NCBI GenBank assembly: GCA_024509875.1
Contig: JAMPIV010005037.1
Coordinates: forward strand, 116,001-180,000
Origin: Oreohelix idahoensis
Taxonomy: Eukaryota > Mollusca > Gastropoda > Stylommatophora > Oreohelicidae
DNA length: 64,000 nt
Direction of reading: 5' to 3'
Shown here: positions 35,872 through 47,539 of the stretch, in pieces
Numbering within the stretch: the stretch's first letter is position 1
Layout of the letters: every line of letters starts with the position of its first letter
Translations under genes and position numbers: made by a program
The notes under the pieces: generated by a model
Told to the model about the DNA's origin: nothing
The model's database searches: none
The model's input: the letters and a program-made list of their open reading frames with translations, nothing else

Positions 35872-36892
35872 CTTTTCTTACGTTTTAGCAGGACGAATAT
35901 ATATACTAGCAACAACCCGCCAAAATTGGCAGGTTTTTAATTATCGTGTGTTGTTTCTGTTACACGTATTACATTGCTGCTTCTTATATAGTCTCGCTTG
36001 CTCGCTGTGAATGACGCGATCGTCTCTTCCTTTTAGCCATCTTATCATTTTGATCCATAATATTAAGTCTGCAATACTTTAAATTAAAATTTTGTCTTGA
36101 AGAAACATTCAGAAACTTACATTTTAAGGTTATTTTTAAGAAAAATGATGAGTTAAGGGGGAACACCCACCCAGAAATGGGTTATCTTTTTAAAAAATTA
36201 ACAGAAAAATAACTAACAAACTTGTTGACATAAAATTTGGCCACATGTTACAGGAGATATTATATTTTATGATGAACAAAGTTTACTTTATAAATTTTAA
36301 TGTTTTATGTGAAAATAATTAATTAACATGAAGTGATGAAAAAAAAAAGAAAGGAAAACCCCCAGTGCACCTGGGAATTAATTTCACTCACATAAAAGGT
36401 GCAAAGAATGCCAAACCAGCAGATGATGTGCATAACATCCCTACCTATGGCGTGAACCACCCAAAAATGTCTACCCCAATGAGTTTTGTAGATATGGCTC
36501 TTGCAATATGACCCTTTTAAATAGCACAAATTTAGAACTTTGTATAGCAATATCTCTGTTTCTATACCATGTAAACAAAAAGTGGAGGTTCATGCCATAA
36601 AGGATAACATGGGCTATAAGTGTGCAAAATTTGAAGGCTATAGCTTTAAAATTGTAGAAAATATCACCGGAACTGTGAATCGCAAGCCCTGTTTTCGTTA
36701 AAGTTTAGTTTTTAAAATGTTAAAACACTTATCTGATTCTCTTTGAACATTGATAACTCATAAACTATTACAGATAAACACATAATTCAAAAAGAATATC
36801 AAAGTAAAAAGGCTTATAAATATTTAAAACACAATTATTATATGAAAATCAAAAATAACCTTTTTTGTCTTTTTCTGGACAGAAGAGTATCT
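35872..36892. other. No recognised gene; contains an imperfect palindrome
   Basis: At about 35915-35938 aacccgccaaaattggcagg forms a hairpin. The rest (36140-36880) is AT-rich non-coding sequence with many short A and T runs; its frames are short and unlike any family. Confidence 0.4.
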
Positions 36893-36985
36893 TGATTGTC
36901 TGTTGATTTAATGCACACCGTCACACTTTTCTATTTTCGGGAAAGTACATATAAGGGGAAACAATAAAAGTATTGTCTAACTTTC
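36893..36985 (-). repeat. Fragment related to the arms of the 56.6-kb foldback
   Basis: The reverse complement contains gaaagttagacaat, tatgtactttcccgaaaata and gtgtgacggtgtgcat. These line up with the left foldback arm at about 56658-56755 with a short deletion. Confidence 0.55.
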
Positions 36986-38324
36986 TTCTTCTTCTTCTTC
37001 CTCGTTCGCCTTCAGACTTCCACATTTATGACTCTAATAAAGGCAGCAGTCAACTCAAGGTTCCCGACATCTCCAAACAGTTTTTCGTTGACAGAAGTGG
37101 AACTTTCAACCACAGACAGAGAAAGAGACAGAGAGAGATAGAAAATTCTATATATTTTTTTTTAACGTCAGACAAAAAAGTAACGGAGCATTTTTTCCAA
37201 CTTTTAAAAACTGTCTAAAACAACGTTAAAAATAAGATTATAAAATAAGAAGGGAAAAAACTAAAAGGAAAATGTGAAAAATAACATACTTTTAACTGCG
37301 TTTCTGTCTGCCAAAATAAAAACACAAAAAGAAAGTACAGGAATGGCATGTTAAAAGTGAAACAGAACACTGAAGAAATGTGCTGTCAGTGCAAGAACAG
37401 AAAGTCACAGCTGCGAGAGTCAAGACGGAGCGATAATAGTTTTGTTGTTGCGCTCATTACAGAGAATAAGGCGACCACTGCTAGTAGCAGTGCTTTCTGT
37501 GCCAATGTCTTTGACATGATGAGGCTGACAGCCTCAAGCCCAACTTTATAATACTCGCCTGGTACGACATGGCTCAATATGCAGCAGACCTATTCTTTAT
37601 TTGTCTCTTCAGGGGTGATCCTAGGAACAACACGGGCCAACTGTTAATATTACCTAAGTCTAAGTTTCTAGACAGTTCATATGTCTGTTTTATGCGTCTT
37701 TATGTTGTTACGCATTCTGCTGAAAACTTGCCAGTGACATTTGCTCAGCGCAATGTCGTGAGACCGATTTAGCCTAGATATATTCGTGCAATAATTAAAA
37801 TTCTGGACGACTTTCGTGTATTGAGCAAAATCGGGTCACTATATGGTATCTGAGAAGTCATTTTCTATTTTTAAAATTTGTATCTACTGGATATACACGA
37901 ATCAAATGTCTAAATAATGAACAATAACTACCACTTGACAAATAAGTTTTTTTTTATTTTTTTATTTTTTATTTTTTGTTATTCACATAAACAAGATAAA
38001 ATCTAAAATAAAAAAAGACCAGTAAATGGCGCTACAAGAGACAGCAAAGATTGCTTTCCGTCATGAACTTGTGCTGAACAAACCGTATCTCAAGTTGAAC
38101 TGTCATGTTAATGAGGCATTGCAGTTTATGTTATAAAATGGCATTAAATTATCTTTATTCTGACGTCTGTTTTATGAAATTTATTTAGTTAGGATGAATA
38201 TAAAAAAACAAAAACAATTTCAAAATTGGACGTGATTTGTCATTTACCCAGTACAGTATGTCGCGTTGCTACTGTACTTGGCTCTTCTGTGAGCATCTGA
38301 CAGGTGGATAACTATATTCTTCTA
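36986..38324. other. No recognised gene or element
   Basis: It contains a CTT run (36985-37000), a T-rich patch near 37950 and a 67-residue frame at 37348-37551 with several cysteines but no recognised domain. Confidence 0.4.
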
Positions 38325-39182
38325 TTCATATCGTACATCTGCGATAACCAGAGCCTACGTCAATCTGCGTTGATTATACACTTCTACTCATGTCGTCTTG
38401 TCTGTGGTGACTATACTCTTCTACTCATGTCTATCTGTGGTGATTATACTCTTCTACTCATGTCGTCTATCTGCGGTGACTATACTCTTCTACTCATGTC
38501 GTCTATCTGTGGGGACTATACTCTTCTACTCATGTCGTCTATCTGTGGGGACTATACTCTTCTACTCATGTCGTCTATCTGTGGGGACTATACTCTTCTA
38601 CTCATGTCTATCTGTGGTGACTATACTCTTCTACTCATGTCTATCTGTGGTGACTATTCTCTTTTACTCATGTTGTCTATTTGTGGTGACTATACTCTTC
38701 TACTCATGTCGTCTATCTGCGGTGACTATACTCTTCTACTCATGTTGTCTATCTGCGGTGACTATACTCTTCTACTCATGTCGTCTATCTGCGGTGACTA
38801 CCCTTTAACTCATGAAGCTTATCTGCAGTCTTTACACTCTTCTACTCATGTCGTCTATCTGAGGTGACTATACCCTCCTACTCATGCCGTCTATCTGCGG
38901 TGACCATATTCTTCTACTCACGTCGTATATTTGCGGTGACTATACCCTTCTACTCATGTCGTATACCTGCGGTGACTATACCCTCCTACTCATGCCGTAT
39001 ATCTGCGGTGTCCATATTATTCTAATCATGTCGTATATTTGCGGTGACTATACCCATCTACTCATGTCATCCATCTGCGGTGACCATATTCTTCTTACTC
39101 ATGTCGTATATCTGCGGTGATTATAACTCTTCTACCCATGTCGTTTATCTGCGGTGACTATATTATTCTACTCATGTCATAT
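38325..39182. repeat. 36-bp minisatellite, about 24 copies
   Basis: The unit is ctatctgcggtgactatact followed by cttctactcatgtcgt; a 33-base variant lacks cgt. Units diverge toward the right end. Because 36 and 33 are multiples of three, two plus-strand frames stay open for long distances (187 and 136 codons), which explains the long frames without a gene. Confidence 0.95.
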
Positions 39183-39229
39183 GTTTCTTGTCAAACTCAA
39201 TAGAATATGGTGACCAATAAGTATCATCA

Positions 39230-39640
39230 TCATCCGTCAACTCACCAGAGAGAATAAACCTTCAACAAACTTATGTCAAGTCCTCCTGTCCGTAGCTGGC
39301 TGCTCAAAATATTTGCATGTCTTCATAATCGCTTTCATGGCGGTATCTAATTCTCATCTCCATGTGCTTTTTGGTCTTTCTCTGTCTACCTCTCTCTGTG
39401 TCTCTCTCTACCTCTCTAATGATGGAGATTTCAGGACTGTCTCGTAAGGCTATTAACATTTCCCCATTGCGTGTCCTATTTATCATCAGTCTTTTTCTCA
39501 GCTCTGGTCCCACTGTACTTGTCTGGTTCTTGTCTTCCTTTCCACATTGGGAATCTTGTCATAACACTTCAATACTTCTATTCTACGCAAGCACCCACTT
39601 ATGAAAGTGTGTAGTTTTTTGGTTGTAGTTTTTTTTTTTT
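39230..39640 (-). mobile_element. LINE carboxy-terminal fragment
   Basis: Shared blocks with 35385 and 50810 include ccttcaacaaac, tccatgtgctttttggtct, cttgtctggttcttgtc and acttctattctacgcaag. It is truncated, and decayed enough that no long frame remains. Confidence 0.6.
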
Positions 39641-40680
39641 TTTTTTAAAGTAGCGCTATTCCTTGATGGTAAATTTTGTTTTCTGACAATGAACAGTGAA
39701 AACAAACCTGAAACTTCAGCAAGAAGAAATATTTCCGTAAAATAATACAGGCACGTTTGTAAACATTTTTAGTATGTAAGACGTTGCCTGAGCTATAACT
39801 GCCAGTACAACAGATATTCAAACAAGGACAACAGATAACACATAATAAATGTTGGCACTAACCGTTCAAACTTTCTGTTGTTTAAAACATGATTATTAAT
39901 TATAAAAGAATTCTTTAAATTCATGTCAAAAACAGCAATAAGCAGATCATGTGGTCTCTATGTTGCGTGAAATCATGTGACTTCTAGAAACAAATCGCGT
40001 ACACTGGTATTTATAACGAAAAAAACAAACCCCCCAGCCTTGCGACACAAGTAAATGGACTTTGAAAAAGGCGCATTCGAAATCGAAGACACCATATTCA
40101 AGTAAATTGCTTTTTATTCTTATCCGACATATTTTTTCCAAAGTCCTAAATACTAACGAATACCAAATTTGGTGCATCAGGTCTTTGGTTGTTTCTTGAG
40201 AGAAGAATACAAACAAACGTGGTGAAATAAGTTTTGGTTACGGAAATGTCCTATTCCAACGCGCGGTAGCAATTTACCACATTGTTAAATGTTTTCGAAA
40301 AATATGAACTCAAAATGTAACGAACACACACGATAATCATACATATGTCAAGAACACTGTGGGGTATAAAAGGAAAGTAAAATCTCGCAGTATGGATGTC
40401 TGAGGTGTCGGTAAGGTATGCGATTGTTAGCAAAAGAAACAGGTGCAAGTAAGTTTTGACAACGGGATAAAAAATGTGGGTTATGATTTGAGAAGCTTTC
40501 AGTAGAAGTGAGTCAACAGCGTTAGATCAAAGGACTATTTGCATAATAAATTGGTGCAAGTTCTGCCAAGCTACCAGAAAAAAAAATAATCATCATCCTT
40601 GCAGCTTCTATTTTTCTTCCATCTTTGGCTCTTAGTCGCCACGGTTCATTAAGTTTTAAGTATCTTTGCTTATTTGTCTG
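39641..40680. other. No recognised gene or element
   Basis: Mixed AT-rich sequence. A minus-strand 89-residue frame (39947-40216) has no recognisable domain. Confidence 0.4.
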
Positions 40681-40848
40681 CTAAGTTGTGTTTATTTTCA
40701 CAGGTTCTTTCCAAGTTAGCTTCGTTCCCAGCCTGAGCTTTCTGTACACGGAAACTGTTGTCGCAGTACGACCAACCCTCAGTTTACCTGTTGGCACACA
40801 GCAGGGTAAAAACTCATCTGGGGGAGCGTAGGGAATGCCTCGCTTCAT
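40681..40848 (-). CDS. Candidate terminal exon of an unknown host gene
   Basis: On the minus strand a pyrimidine-rich tract ending ttttcactgttgcag directly precedes an ATG at 40848. This opens 55 codons beginning MKRGIPYAPPDEFLPCCVPT and ending with a TAG at 40681-40683. Composition and residue order look protein-like rather than repeat-like, and the stretch matches none of the elements here. An internal cag/gtaaac at about 40791 could be a donor site, making the exon shorter. No family is recognised and no partner exon was found. It could be a chance open frame. Confidence 0.25.
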   Translation of the reverse strand: MKRGIPYAPPDEFLPCCVPTGKLRVGRTATTVSVYRKLRLGTKLTWKEPVKINTT

Positions 40849-41377
40849 CTGCAACAGTGAAAATATCGCACAAAAACAACGATAAACGCACTCCTTTCTA
40901 TCTTCTGCTTTATCTCTATCTCTCATTTCTGCCATTCATAAGGACATGTTTTTCTCTCTAGCAAATTAAGAATAATGGCATTGCTTTCGGTTGCTTACGG
41001 TCTTACTACATTAGGAGGCAGTTTACCAAGAACACTAAAGTTACTAGAATATGAAACTTAATATATAGAAAATACGACTGTACTTCGAGACCTGCTAACT
41101 GGCACATACTGAGACAATAACTATGTGCGTTTTCCCCACTAGTCGTTGAAGTGTACATAGCTTACAGGCAGTGTAAGCTTTACTGAGACAAAAAGACGGC
41201 TCACATCACGACTATAATGTCTTTTTCATGGCTTCCTGGCGAAGACTATGTAACTGGAACAAAAAACAAAACAAAACCTACGTAAAACTGTTCTTTGGTC
41301 GAGTAAAACCTATTGGAACAGACAGGAAGTTACAGACTTTTATAAATGCGTATTTTCATTAAAATAGAATTATTTAA
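40849..41377. other. No recognised gene or element
   Basis: Possible intron if the candidate exon is real; otherwise unique AT-rich sequence. Confidence 0.35.
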
Positions 41378-41508
41378 AATGATATGACAAGATCACAAAT
41401 GTAGAGATGATGATATGACAAGATCACAAATGTAGAGCTGATGATATGACAAGATCACAAATGTAGAGCTGATGATATGACAAGATCACAAATGTAGAGC
41501 TGATGACA
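41378..41508. repeat. 31-bp minisatellite, about 4 copies
   Basis: The unit atgatatgacaagatcacaa plus atgtagagctg is nearly identical between copies. A LINE fragment follows directly. Confidence 0.9.
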
Positions 41509-41740
41509 AGAATCAGGCATATGCCAGTGAAAGAAGAGGTGGGAAGAAGGCACTGACGTTGGACACAAACAAAAGAAACAAGCTGATAACATTACAAGGC
41601 AAAGATTGGTCTGGAATCCTCTAGGCAAGAGAGGTCAAGGGAGATCGAAAAACACATGTAGAATGGTACTGCAGCCGGACACGAAGGAATAAAAATGATA
41701 TGACAAGACCTGGCGCAGATGGCACAGAAAACAATTCTTG
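41509..41740 (+). mobile_element. LINE carboxy-terminal fragment
   Basis: The plus-strand reading includes ADNITRQRLVWNPLGKRGQG and a basic continuation, matching the signature at 24280-24500 with small frame breaks. 5'-truncated. Confidence 0.65.
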
Positions 41741-42299
41741 ACTCGAATTCGTTGAAGATACTGAAACAGCTAAAACCCAAATTGACGCTTCTACAACTTT
41801 GACTGAGGTTTCTACAACTCACACTGAGCTATCTACTACCCAGACAGGGATAGCTAAAAGTCAGACAGATACAGAGAAGGAAGAATTCCACATGAATAAT
41901 AATCATGGAAAGACCGTGACTGGACGGTACAGGCCATGAGGGCTTGGCATGTTTTTGTTGAGTACCTGCGCTCTACGCGGATCTAAAAGGTATTGAGTCG
42001 TAAATTGGCTGATTAATAATGATTACCGTTGAAAGAGCAAACAAGTCAAAACAAACGATTATCAATAAAGTTTTTACATTCACTGTATTTTTTAGATCCA
42101 TTCTTGCCGTGAAGCGTAATGGGGAGCAGATCTTTGCGTTCTTGAGCCACGTGTGTCGTATTGACTGACGTGACTCCGTGTTGTTGCAAGATATCTTTGA
42201 TATTATCTACCCATTTGCCTCTTGGTCTTCCCGGTGCCCTGAAACCAGATCTTCTACTGTTGTAGACGAGTAGTGGTCATTTCTCGCGCTCCAGTCTTA
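41741..42299. other. No recognised gene or element
   Basis: A Thr-rich open stretch (41750-41880) reads TQIDASTTLTEVSTTHTELS in one frame but is short. The rest has no recognised feature. Confidence 0.4.
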
Positions 42300-42560
42300 T
42301 GAGATGTCACGTGTTTTCTCCGTGGTCTCTGAAGAGACGAAGAATGAATAGGATTGGTGCACCCTCATGCATGTCGTGCAAGGAGACTAATATGAGGTTG
42401 TGCAAGTGCTGACAACCTCCTAATGTGAAACAAATTCCCACGAAGACCACCGCTGCAAGAATACATGAATGCTTGGTGCAGGCTTCCTGCAATGGGACTA
42501 GCTTAAGTGGTGGCGCTATGTTCCGTAGGAAGCGCAAATGGAAACAATTATGATGATTCT
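42300..42560 (+). mobile_element. SINE family C copy
   Basis: Blocks ctctgaagagacgaagaatg, gcatgtcgtgcaaggagact and aatatgaggttgtgcaag match 1790-1860. Then tgcaggcttcctgcaatggg and a GAT-rich end (atgatgattctgatgagatg) follow. Confidence 0.65.
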
Positions 42561-43274
42561 GATGAGATGGATAAATCATTTAATTTTCTGTCTCTCTATA
42601 TAATTGATGCAGGATGTAGTTTCTGCAATTTTTCTGATATAATCATTTTCCATTCTGTTTCTTCTGGTAACACTAGTGGCTATCGTCAGCAAAATCAAGT
42701 TAGGAAAATAAAAATCAATCCATACATAGCACCATGATACGAAGCTGCTGTTTGCAGAAACTCTGTCACACCAGGGACATGCAAAAAAGGAATCATATGC
42801 ATATTGTGCGCTAGAACATACAAAAACGAAAATTGCATCAAGGGATGCAAAAACAAAAAACCAAATTCATTCAGAAAGCATGCAAATTGTCTCGATAGAC
42901 AAAAACGCGCATCATTTCTTGAAATAAAAATGGCACTCCAGAGATTCATCGGATCTCATGTATATAACATAGTGAAAGTTGCGTGCATTGTGACCAGTGT
43001 GTTAAAAAAAATACACACTGACAACACAGACAAGCGTCTGATTGTAGTTACATAGGTGATGAGAATTATTTATCTTATACGCCATTTTCGTGCAACTGAT
43101 GTCCTCTTTTTATTTTTTTTATTTCGTACTTACCTTTCTTTACTTTAAAATATTTTTACGTATCTTTTCAAACAATGAGGGGGCCTTGCAGTGTGAAATG
43201 GCTCGGGCCTAAACAGGGCATTCGGACTGGTTTATTATGGTCACAGCCAGGCACTCCGACAACTCAGATCGCGC
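42561..43274. other. No recognised gene or element
   Basis: A plus-strand 83-residue frame (42804-43055) with CARTYKNENCIKGCKNKKPN has a cysteine pattern but no recognised family. The rest is AT-rich. Confidence 0.35.
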
Positions 43275-43529
43275 GAAAATACTTACTAAGTCGTTCCTCT
43301 TCTACCGTGAGGTGTAGACGTTTCGAAAAGAGAGCGCCATACTATCCTATCGACAGTCTTCCTCCTGGCCTGGTTCCATTCTAGTCCACGGTCCATCAAA
43401 GATTGTCTAATGTTGTCTAATGTTGTCCTCCAAGCGGACTCTGGGTCATCCTGGAGTTCTGGATCCTTGGCTCTTAGTTTCCCATGCTTGTCGTGGTAGC
43501 CGATCTTCTCCAGACATGGCCAACCAAGT
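43275..43529 (-). mobile_element. LINE 3' fragment
   Basis: The minus-strand frame reads GLEWNQARRKTVDRIVWRSL, a LINE carboxy terminus shared with 28500-28705 and 60835-61045. The 3' edge has cttactaagtcg, like the repeated cttacttacttagtcg at 60840. A SINE follows on the same strand. Confidence 0.7.
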
Positions 43530-43918
43530 GCACGAACTCCGTAGCACCGGCGAGAGTCCCAATGGGTGTATATATGAATCACACATTCTATAAATATTAT
43601 TTTTGTGATGGGTAGGTTTCTAATTTTTAAATTTTCGCCAGGGCTGCGGCATGATAGGGCTGCTCTTTACGATGTCCAACTGCCGTGGGATTTTTAACGT
43701 GCGCAACGTGCACACCGGACCTCCTATTTTTTTCACCCTTGTCCGAAAAGGCTAGGCATTCGATCTCACTACCCAGGAGACCAGAGGGGAGTATGACATC
43801 ATTAGGACCACTGGTTCAGAAAAATTTTCCCATAAATTTTATTCTCACAACTGGGAATCGAACCCGGTACCTCTAGAGCTGGAGGCGGACGCCATACCTC
43901 TTAGCCACTCCGACCCCC
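43530..43918 (-). mobile_element. tRNA-derived SINE, family B (longest copy)
   Basis: On the minus strand the head tcggagtggctaagaggtat carries the A-box region and ggtaccgggttcgattccc carries the B box. The body includes a cacgttaaaaatcccacggc block, and the tail includes gaatgtgtgattcatatata and ggtgctacggagttcgtgca. The tail is the same as at 1510-1570 and in the 56.6-kb foldback arms. Confidence 0.8.
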
Positions 43919-44281
43919 CAGATCTAAAGGAGGAGATCGGAGCACTGATGGAGTTGTCCGTGTGCAATGAAGATAGTCCTTCAAGCCAAACTAAAACAAA
44001 CACGTATCATGTCATATATGAATGAGTAATGTCATATATAAATGAATGTCCTTCCGGCTTAAAAAAACAGTTACATTCTAAACACAGCATTCTGTCTTAA
44101 ACGCTTGAAACAATATAACATTTATTGGTCCACTATAACGATTCCTAGGCATTGAAAGGTTAAACTATCTTTTATACTAATGTTTATCTTAACAATTACT
44201 CACGCATGAAATTAATTATTAGGAAACCACCATATCTTGCACTCAAGGTCTAAGAGAATTTTATATACGACTTAATACATG
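43919..44281. other. No recognised gene or element
   Basis: AT-rich sequence with a short repeated phrase atgtcatatatgaatga near 44010-44045. Confidence 0.4.
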
Positions 44282-44560
44282 TCGGAGCCGTGGTAGCGCC
44301 GTGGTTAGTGCACTGGCTTCCTAGTTCGGTGGTCTATGGTTCGATCCTCAGTTGAGGTGGGATTTTTTAGACCGCAAACGGCTCCGGGGTCGACCCAGCC
44401 TCATGAATTGGGTACCAGAACAACTCTGGGAAGGTTAAGGCGGCCGGCGTGATGCTGAAAACATCACCCCTAGCATGTCGATGGTCAAGAAAATACGGGC
44501 CTAACACCGTATTCCCAATATGCTTCAATAGGCGTGTAAAGGAATCATTTTATCCCTCCT
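44282..44560 (+). mobile_element. tRNA-derived SINE, family D
   Basis: The head has an A-box-like tagcgccgtggttagtgcac and a B-box-like atggttcgatcctcag, followed by a body with ctccggggtcgacccagcct and aaggcggccggcgtgatgct. No other copy of this body was noticed in the window. Confidence 0.6.
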
Positions 44561-44879
44561 TAATATATGTCAAGAACATCACACTTCAACAGCTTACAGA
44601 GTTAAAAAATCTGGGAAGAACTGTTACAGAACATTAAAGACTTGACAGAATCATGGAAACAAGATGTAAAAAAAAACCCCAGAGCAGTGACTTACCAACT
44701 GTCACCACTGCTCAGACATCGGAATATCCGTTTGAAAACTAAATGATTGCTGATAAATAGTATAGTCTTACCAACATTTTACTAACATGGTCACTAACTA
44801 AAAGCATAGGAGAGGATAATCACATTCTGTGAGATGAGATGTTTAAAAAAAAACACCACCAGTGTTCCCAGGAAAGACA

Positions 44880-45198
44880 AACCAATAAATGATGACATCT
44901 GAAAAAAAAATTGTAGGTACTACATCCTGCATCAAGTATATAGAGAGACAGAAATTTGAGTGGTTTGCCCATCTCATGAGAATGGAGCCCCATCAACTAC
45001 CACTACGCGCCTACAACAGTAGAAGATCTTGTCTCAGAGCACGAGGTAGACCAAGAGGCAGACTAGACAGATAACAACAACACTGGCTCACAGCAGCCAA
45101 TGCGACACACTTGGTTCAAGAACACAGATTTCAGCTCCTCACGACGCTTCACAGCAACAGCAAAGTAAAGTACGTAAGTAAGACTTAATAGAAGAAAC
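44880..45198 (+). mobile_element. LINE carboxy-terminal fragment
   Basis: The frame includes FEWFAHLMRMEPHQLPLRAY followed by a basic RARGRPRGR segment, typical of LINE carboxy termini but of a different family from the 24.3-kb type. It ends with gtaaagtacgtaagtaag, a simple 3' repeat. 5'-truncated. Confidence 0.65.
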
Positions 45199-45374
45199 AC
45201 TTGCACTATTTTTTTTAAAATAAAATTTTGCCTCGTTTTGGCGAGGCGCGTCCCGTTCAACCTAGCCGGTTATATTAGGGCGCATCTCCAAATATAAAAG
45301 ACCTTCAGGTCTGGAGAATTGCAATGCAGTTATCGGGAAGACAGCAATTAAACTAGTCAATACTTGCACTATTT
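45199..45374 (-). mobile_element. Short retroposon (SINE family E) with 13-bp target duplication
   Basis: A 150-base insert (45212-45361) is flanked by the perfect direct repeat acttgcactattt (45199-45211 and 45362-45374). On the minus strand it starts attgactagtttaattgctg and contains the hairpin gcctcgccaaaacgaggc. It ends with an A-rich stretch next to the duplication, the hallmark of LINE-mediated retroposition. It does not resemble a tRNA. The parent RNA was not identified. Confidence 0.75.
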
Positions 45375-45384
45375 GTTTACGCCT

Positions 45385-45910
45385 CGCGTTATGACAAATG
45401 CAGCGAGACAAGGACAACTTATGCTAAGCAAGAAAGAATGCACAATACCTTCCATCTACGGTGTCTACGCCACATCCTCGGTATTTCGCGGAAAGACAAA
45501 GTGACGAATGTCGAGGTGTTGTCACGTACTGGCCTTCAAAGCGTATACACAATGCTTAGACAGCTCAGACTACGCTGGCTTGGCCATGTCCGCAGGATGG
45601 AAGATGGTCACATCCCTAAAGATATCTTCGACGGACAACTGGCACATGGCAAAAGAAAAGCCGAGCAACCGCAGCTGAGGTTGAAAGATGTGTACAAGAG
45701 GGAACACGAAGGCACTGGACATAAATCCAGCAACCTGGGAGGATGAAGTTGCTGTCTGCACCAAAAGGCGCCATCTCAGATTGTTCGAAAAGCTCACACA
45801 ACTAGCAGAAGAGAAAAGAACACGGCAATAGAAACACCAGGAAGAAAGCAGCTGTGGGCTATCACCTCAGGGGCGCATTTCCATTGTCAGTCACGACTGA
45901 ACGGGCTGCC
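45385..45910 (+). mobile_element. LINE carboxy-terminal fragment (zinc-finger-ending type)
   Basis: The 102-residue frame 45438-45746 reads FHLRCLRHILGISRKDKVTN, LRLRWLGHVRRMEDG and IPKDIFDGQLAHGKRK. This is a very common LINE carboxy terminus in invertebrates. After a frameshift it continues with a decayed LTQLAEEKRTR segment. Confidence 0.8.
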
Positions 45911-46450
45911 GCTGCTGTTTCTGCTGTTACTACTACTACTGTTAACTATAACAACAACAACAACAACTACAATTAATGACACATAATCGTATTCGAGCAG
46001 CAAATGACAAAACACAGATTCGATCAATTTCTCCTTAGACATAGTGTTTCTAGGTTTGGCGGAGTGATAATGCAATTGTGGAAACTTCTTACACTTATGC
46101 TGAAAATATACCCGTTCAAACTATTCTCACAGTCTAGCTTGACGCAATACTGAAAACTGGTCATATACCTATCCGCACTACAAGGCTACCAGCTGGAATG
46201 ATCAAGACTTCTGAACTCAACTCAACCTTTCACCTTCTGGTTCTGTAACAGCTCAACGTTCTCAACGCTACACTTTTCATCGGTACCTTACCCCACCACC
46301 TATTCCCGCTCTCAATTAAATCTTTCAACCATTCTTGCTGACAAAGCTCTTATTGTGTATCACACTCACTCACTGGCTGATTCATTAAATTTATCTATAA
46401 TACGCTCAGTCATTTCATAGATTAGTCAAAAAAATTTAACAGTTTCTTCC
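45911..46450. other. No recognised gene or element
   Basis: It begins with a (ACA/ACT)-rich patch (45920-45970) and continues as unique sequence. Confidence 0.4.
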
Positions 46451-46526
46451 CTTTGACCTACGTCGACTACACACCGTCACACACCTCCAGTACAAGACAC
46501 AAGAAACAAAAAACTGACCGAATAAA

Positions 46527-46622
46527 TCCCCCCCCCCCCCCCACACATATACCCACACACATACCCACACACATACCCACACACATACCCACACACATAC
46601 CCCCACACATACCCACACACAC
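46527..46622. repeat. Poly-C run and (ACACATACCC)n minisatellite
   Basis: A run of about 14 C is followed by ten-base units acacataccc repeated about eight times. The homopolymer length may not be reliable. Confidence 0.95.
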
Positions 46623-46734
46623 TAAAGAACTAAATATTGGTCTTGGTTTTAGTTTTAAGAACCATCTTCATTGCACACGGACTACTCTACAAATACTCCG
46701 ATCTCCTCCCTTAGATCACACAAGAAGGATCTCA

Positions 46735-46785
46735 GCACAGTGCACCAGCGCTGTAGCACCGGCAAGGATCCAGAACTAAATATGG
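46735..46785 (-). mobile_element. SINE family B tail fragment
   Basis: The phrase gcgctgtagcaccggcaagg resembles the tail at 43545-43560 and stands alone. Confidence 0.4.
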
Positions 46786-46789
46786 AAAC

Positions 46790-47535
46790 TTGATAAAGAA
46801 AAATATTTCAAGAAAGAAATTAAAGGGAAAAAAATCGTAAAGAGAAAAAAAAACAGGAAGAATAATAAACACAGAGAACCAAGCAAAACTGACACACAAG
46901 GCAAAAATTGCCCGAAGACAGGCGAAAACATTCTGAAAGACATATAAAACCATCCACGTAACAAATTCAAACGATGTCCCAAGACTAGCAAAAACTAAGA
47001 ATACAACAGAAAAGCTACGGAAATAAATAAGCACGCAAAATTAATGACTGAACATGAAACAAGACAAGAATAAGAAAAGCATCAACAGATAATAAGAAGA
47101 TGAATTAATTGAATAAGAAAATCAATACAACATGAAAGGCCATAATAACGAACATCACAAGAGAAAAGAGACACTCTATGTTTAATGAGTGACAACAACT
47201 GGGATGAGAAAACCTGTTATATAAAACAACACCTCAGGTGAAAACCTCTGCGTCAGTGACTCAGATGACTATAGCCCTGGGAACTGAACACCAGAAAATC
47301 AGTATCTAAAAATGCAACTGCAGAATCGGGATAAGAAACTAGTACATCTGCATTAATGATTTAAGCCTAAAGAGGACTCGTCAGCAGAGCAATAACAAGT
47401 TAAGTAAGGAAAGAAATTCCAGGCACCAAAAAAAAAAAAAAAAAAAATGAAAGCTGAGGTTCAGCACGTTTTCGAAGCAGAAAAATCATCACCGCTGTCA
47501 ACGTATTATCTGCTGCAAGAAATGACAATATCCAT
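46790..47535. other. No recognised gene or element
   Basis: A-rich sequence with a poly-A tract at about 47430-47446. The minus-strand 100-residue frame (46732-47034) is hydrophobic only because of the T-rich complement. Confidence 0.4.
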
Positions 47536-47539
47536 CAAA

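Noticed and set aside
37348..37551. Cys-containing 67-codon frame as a possible small secreted protein
   Set aside because: No signal peptide, no regular cysteine spacing and no flanking gene structure.
46732..47034. 100-codon hydrophobic minus-strand frame suggesting a membrane protein
   Set aside because: The plus strand is simply A-rich, so its complement encodes Phe, Leu and Val. There are no start or splice context and no homology signs.
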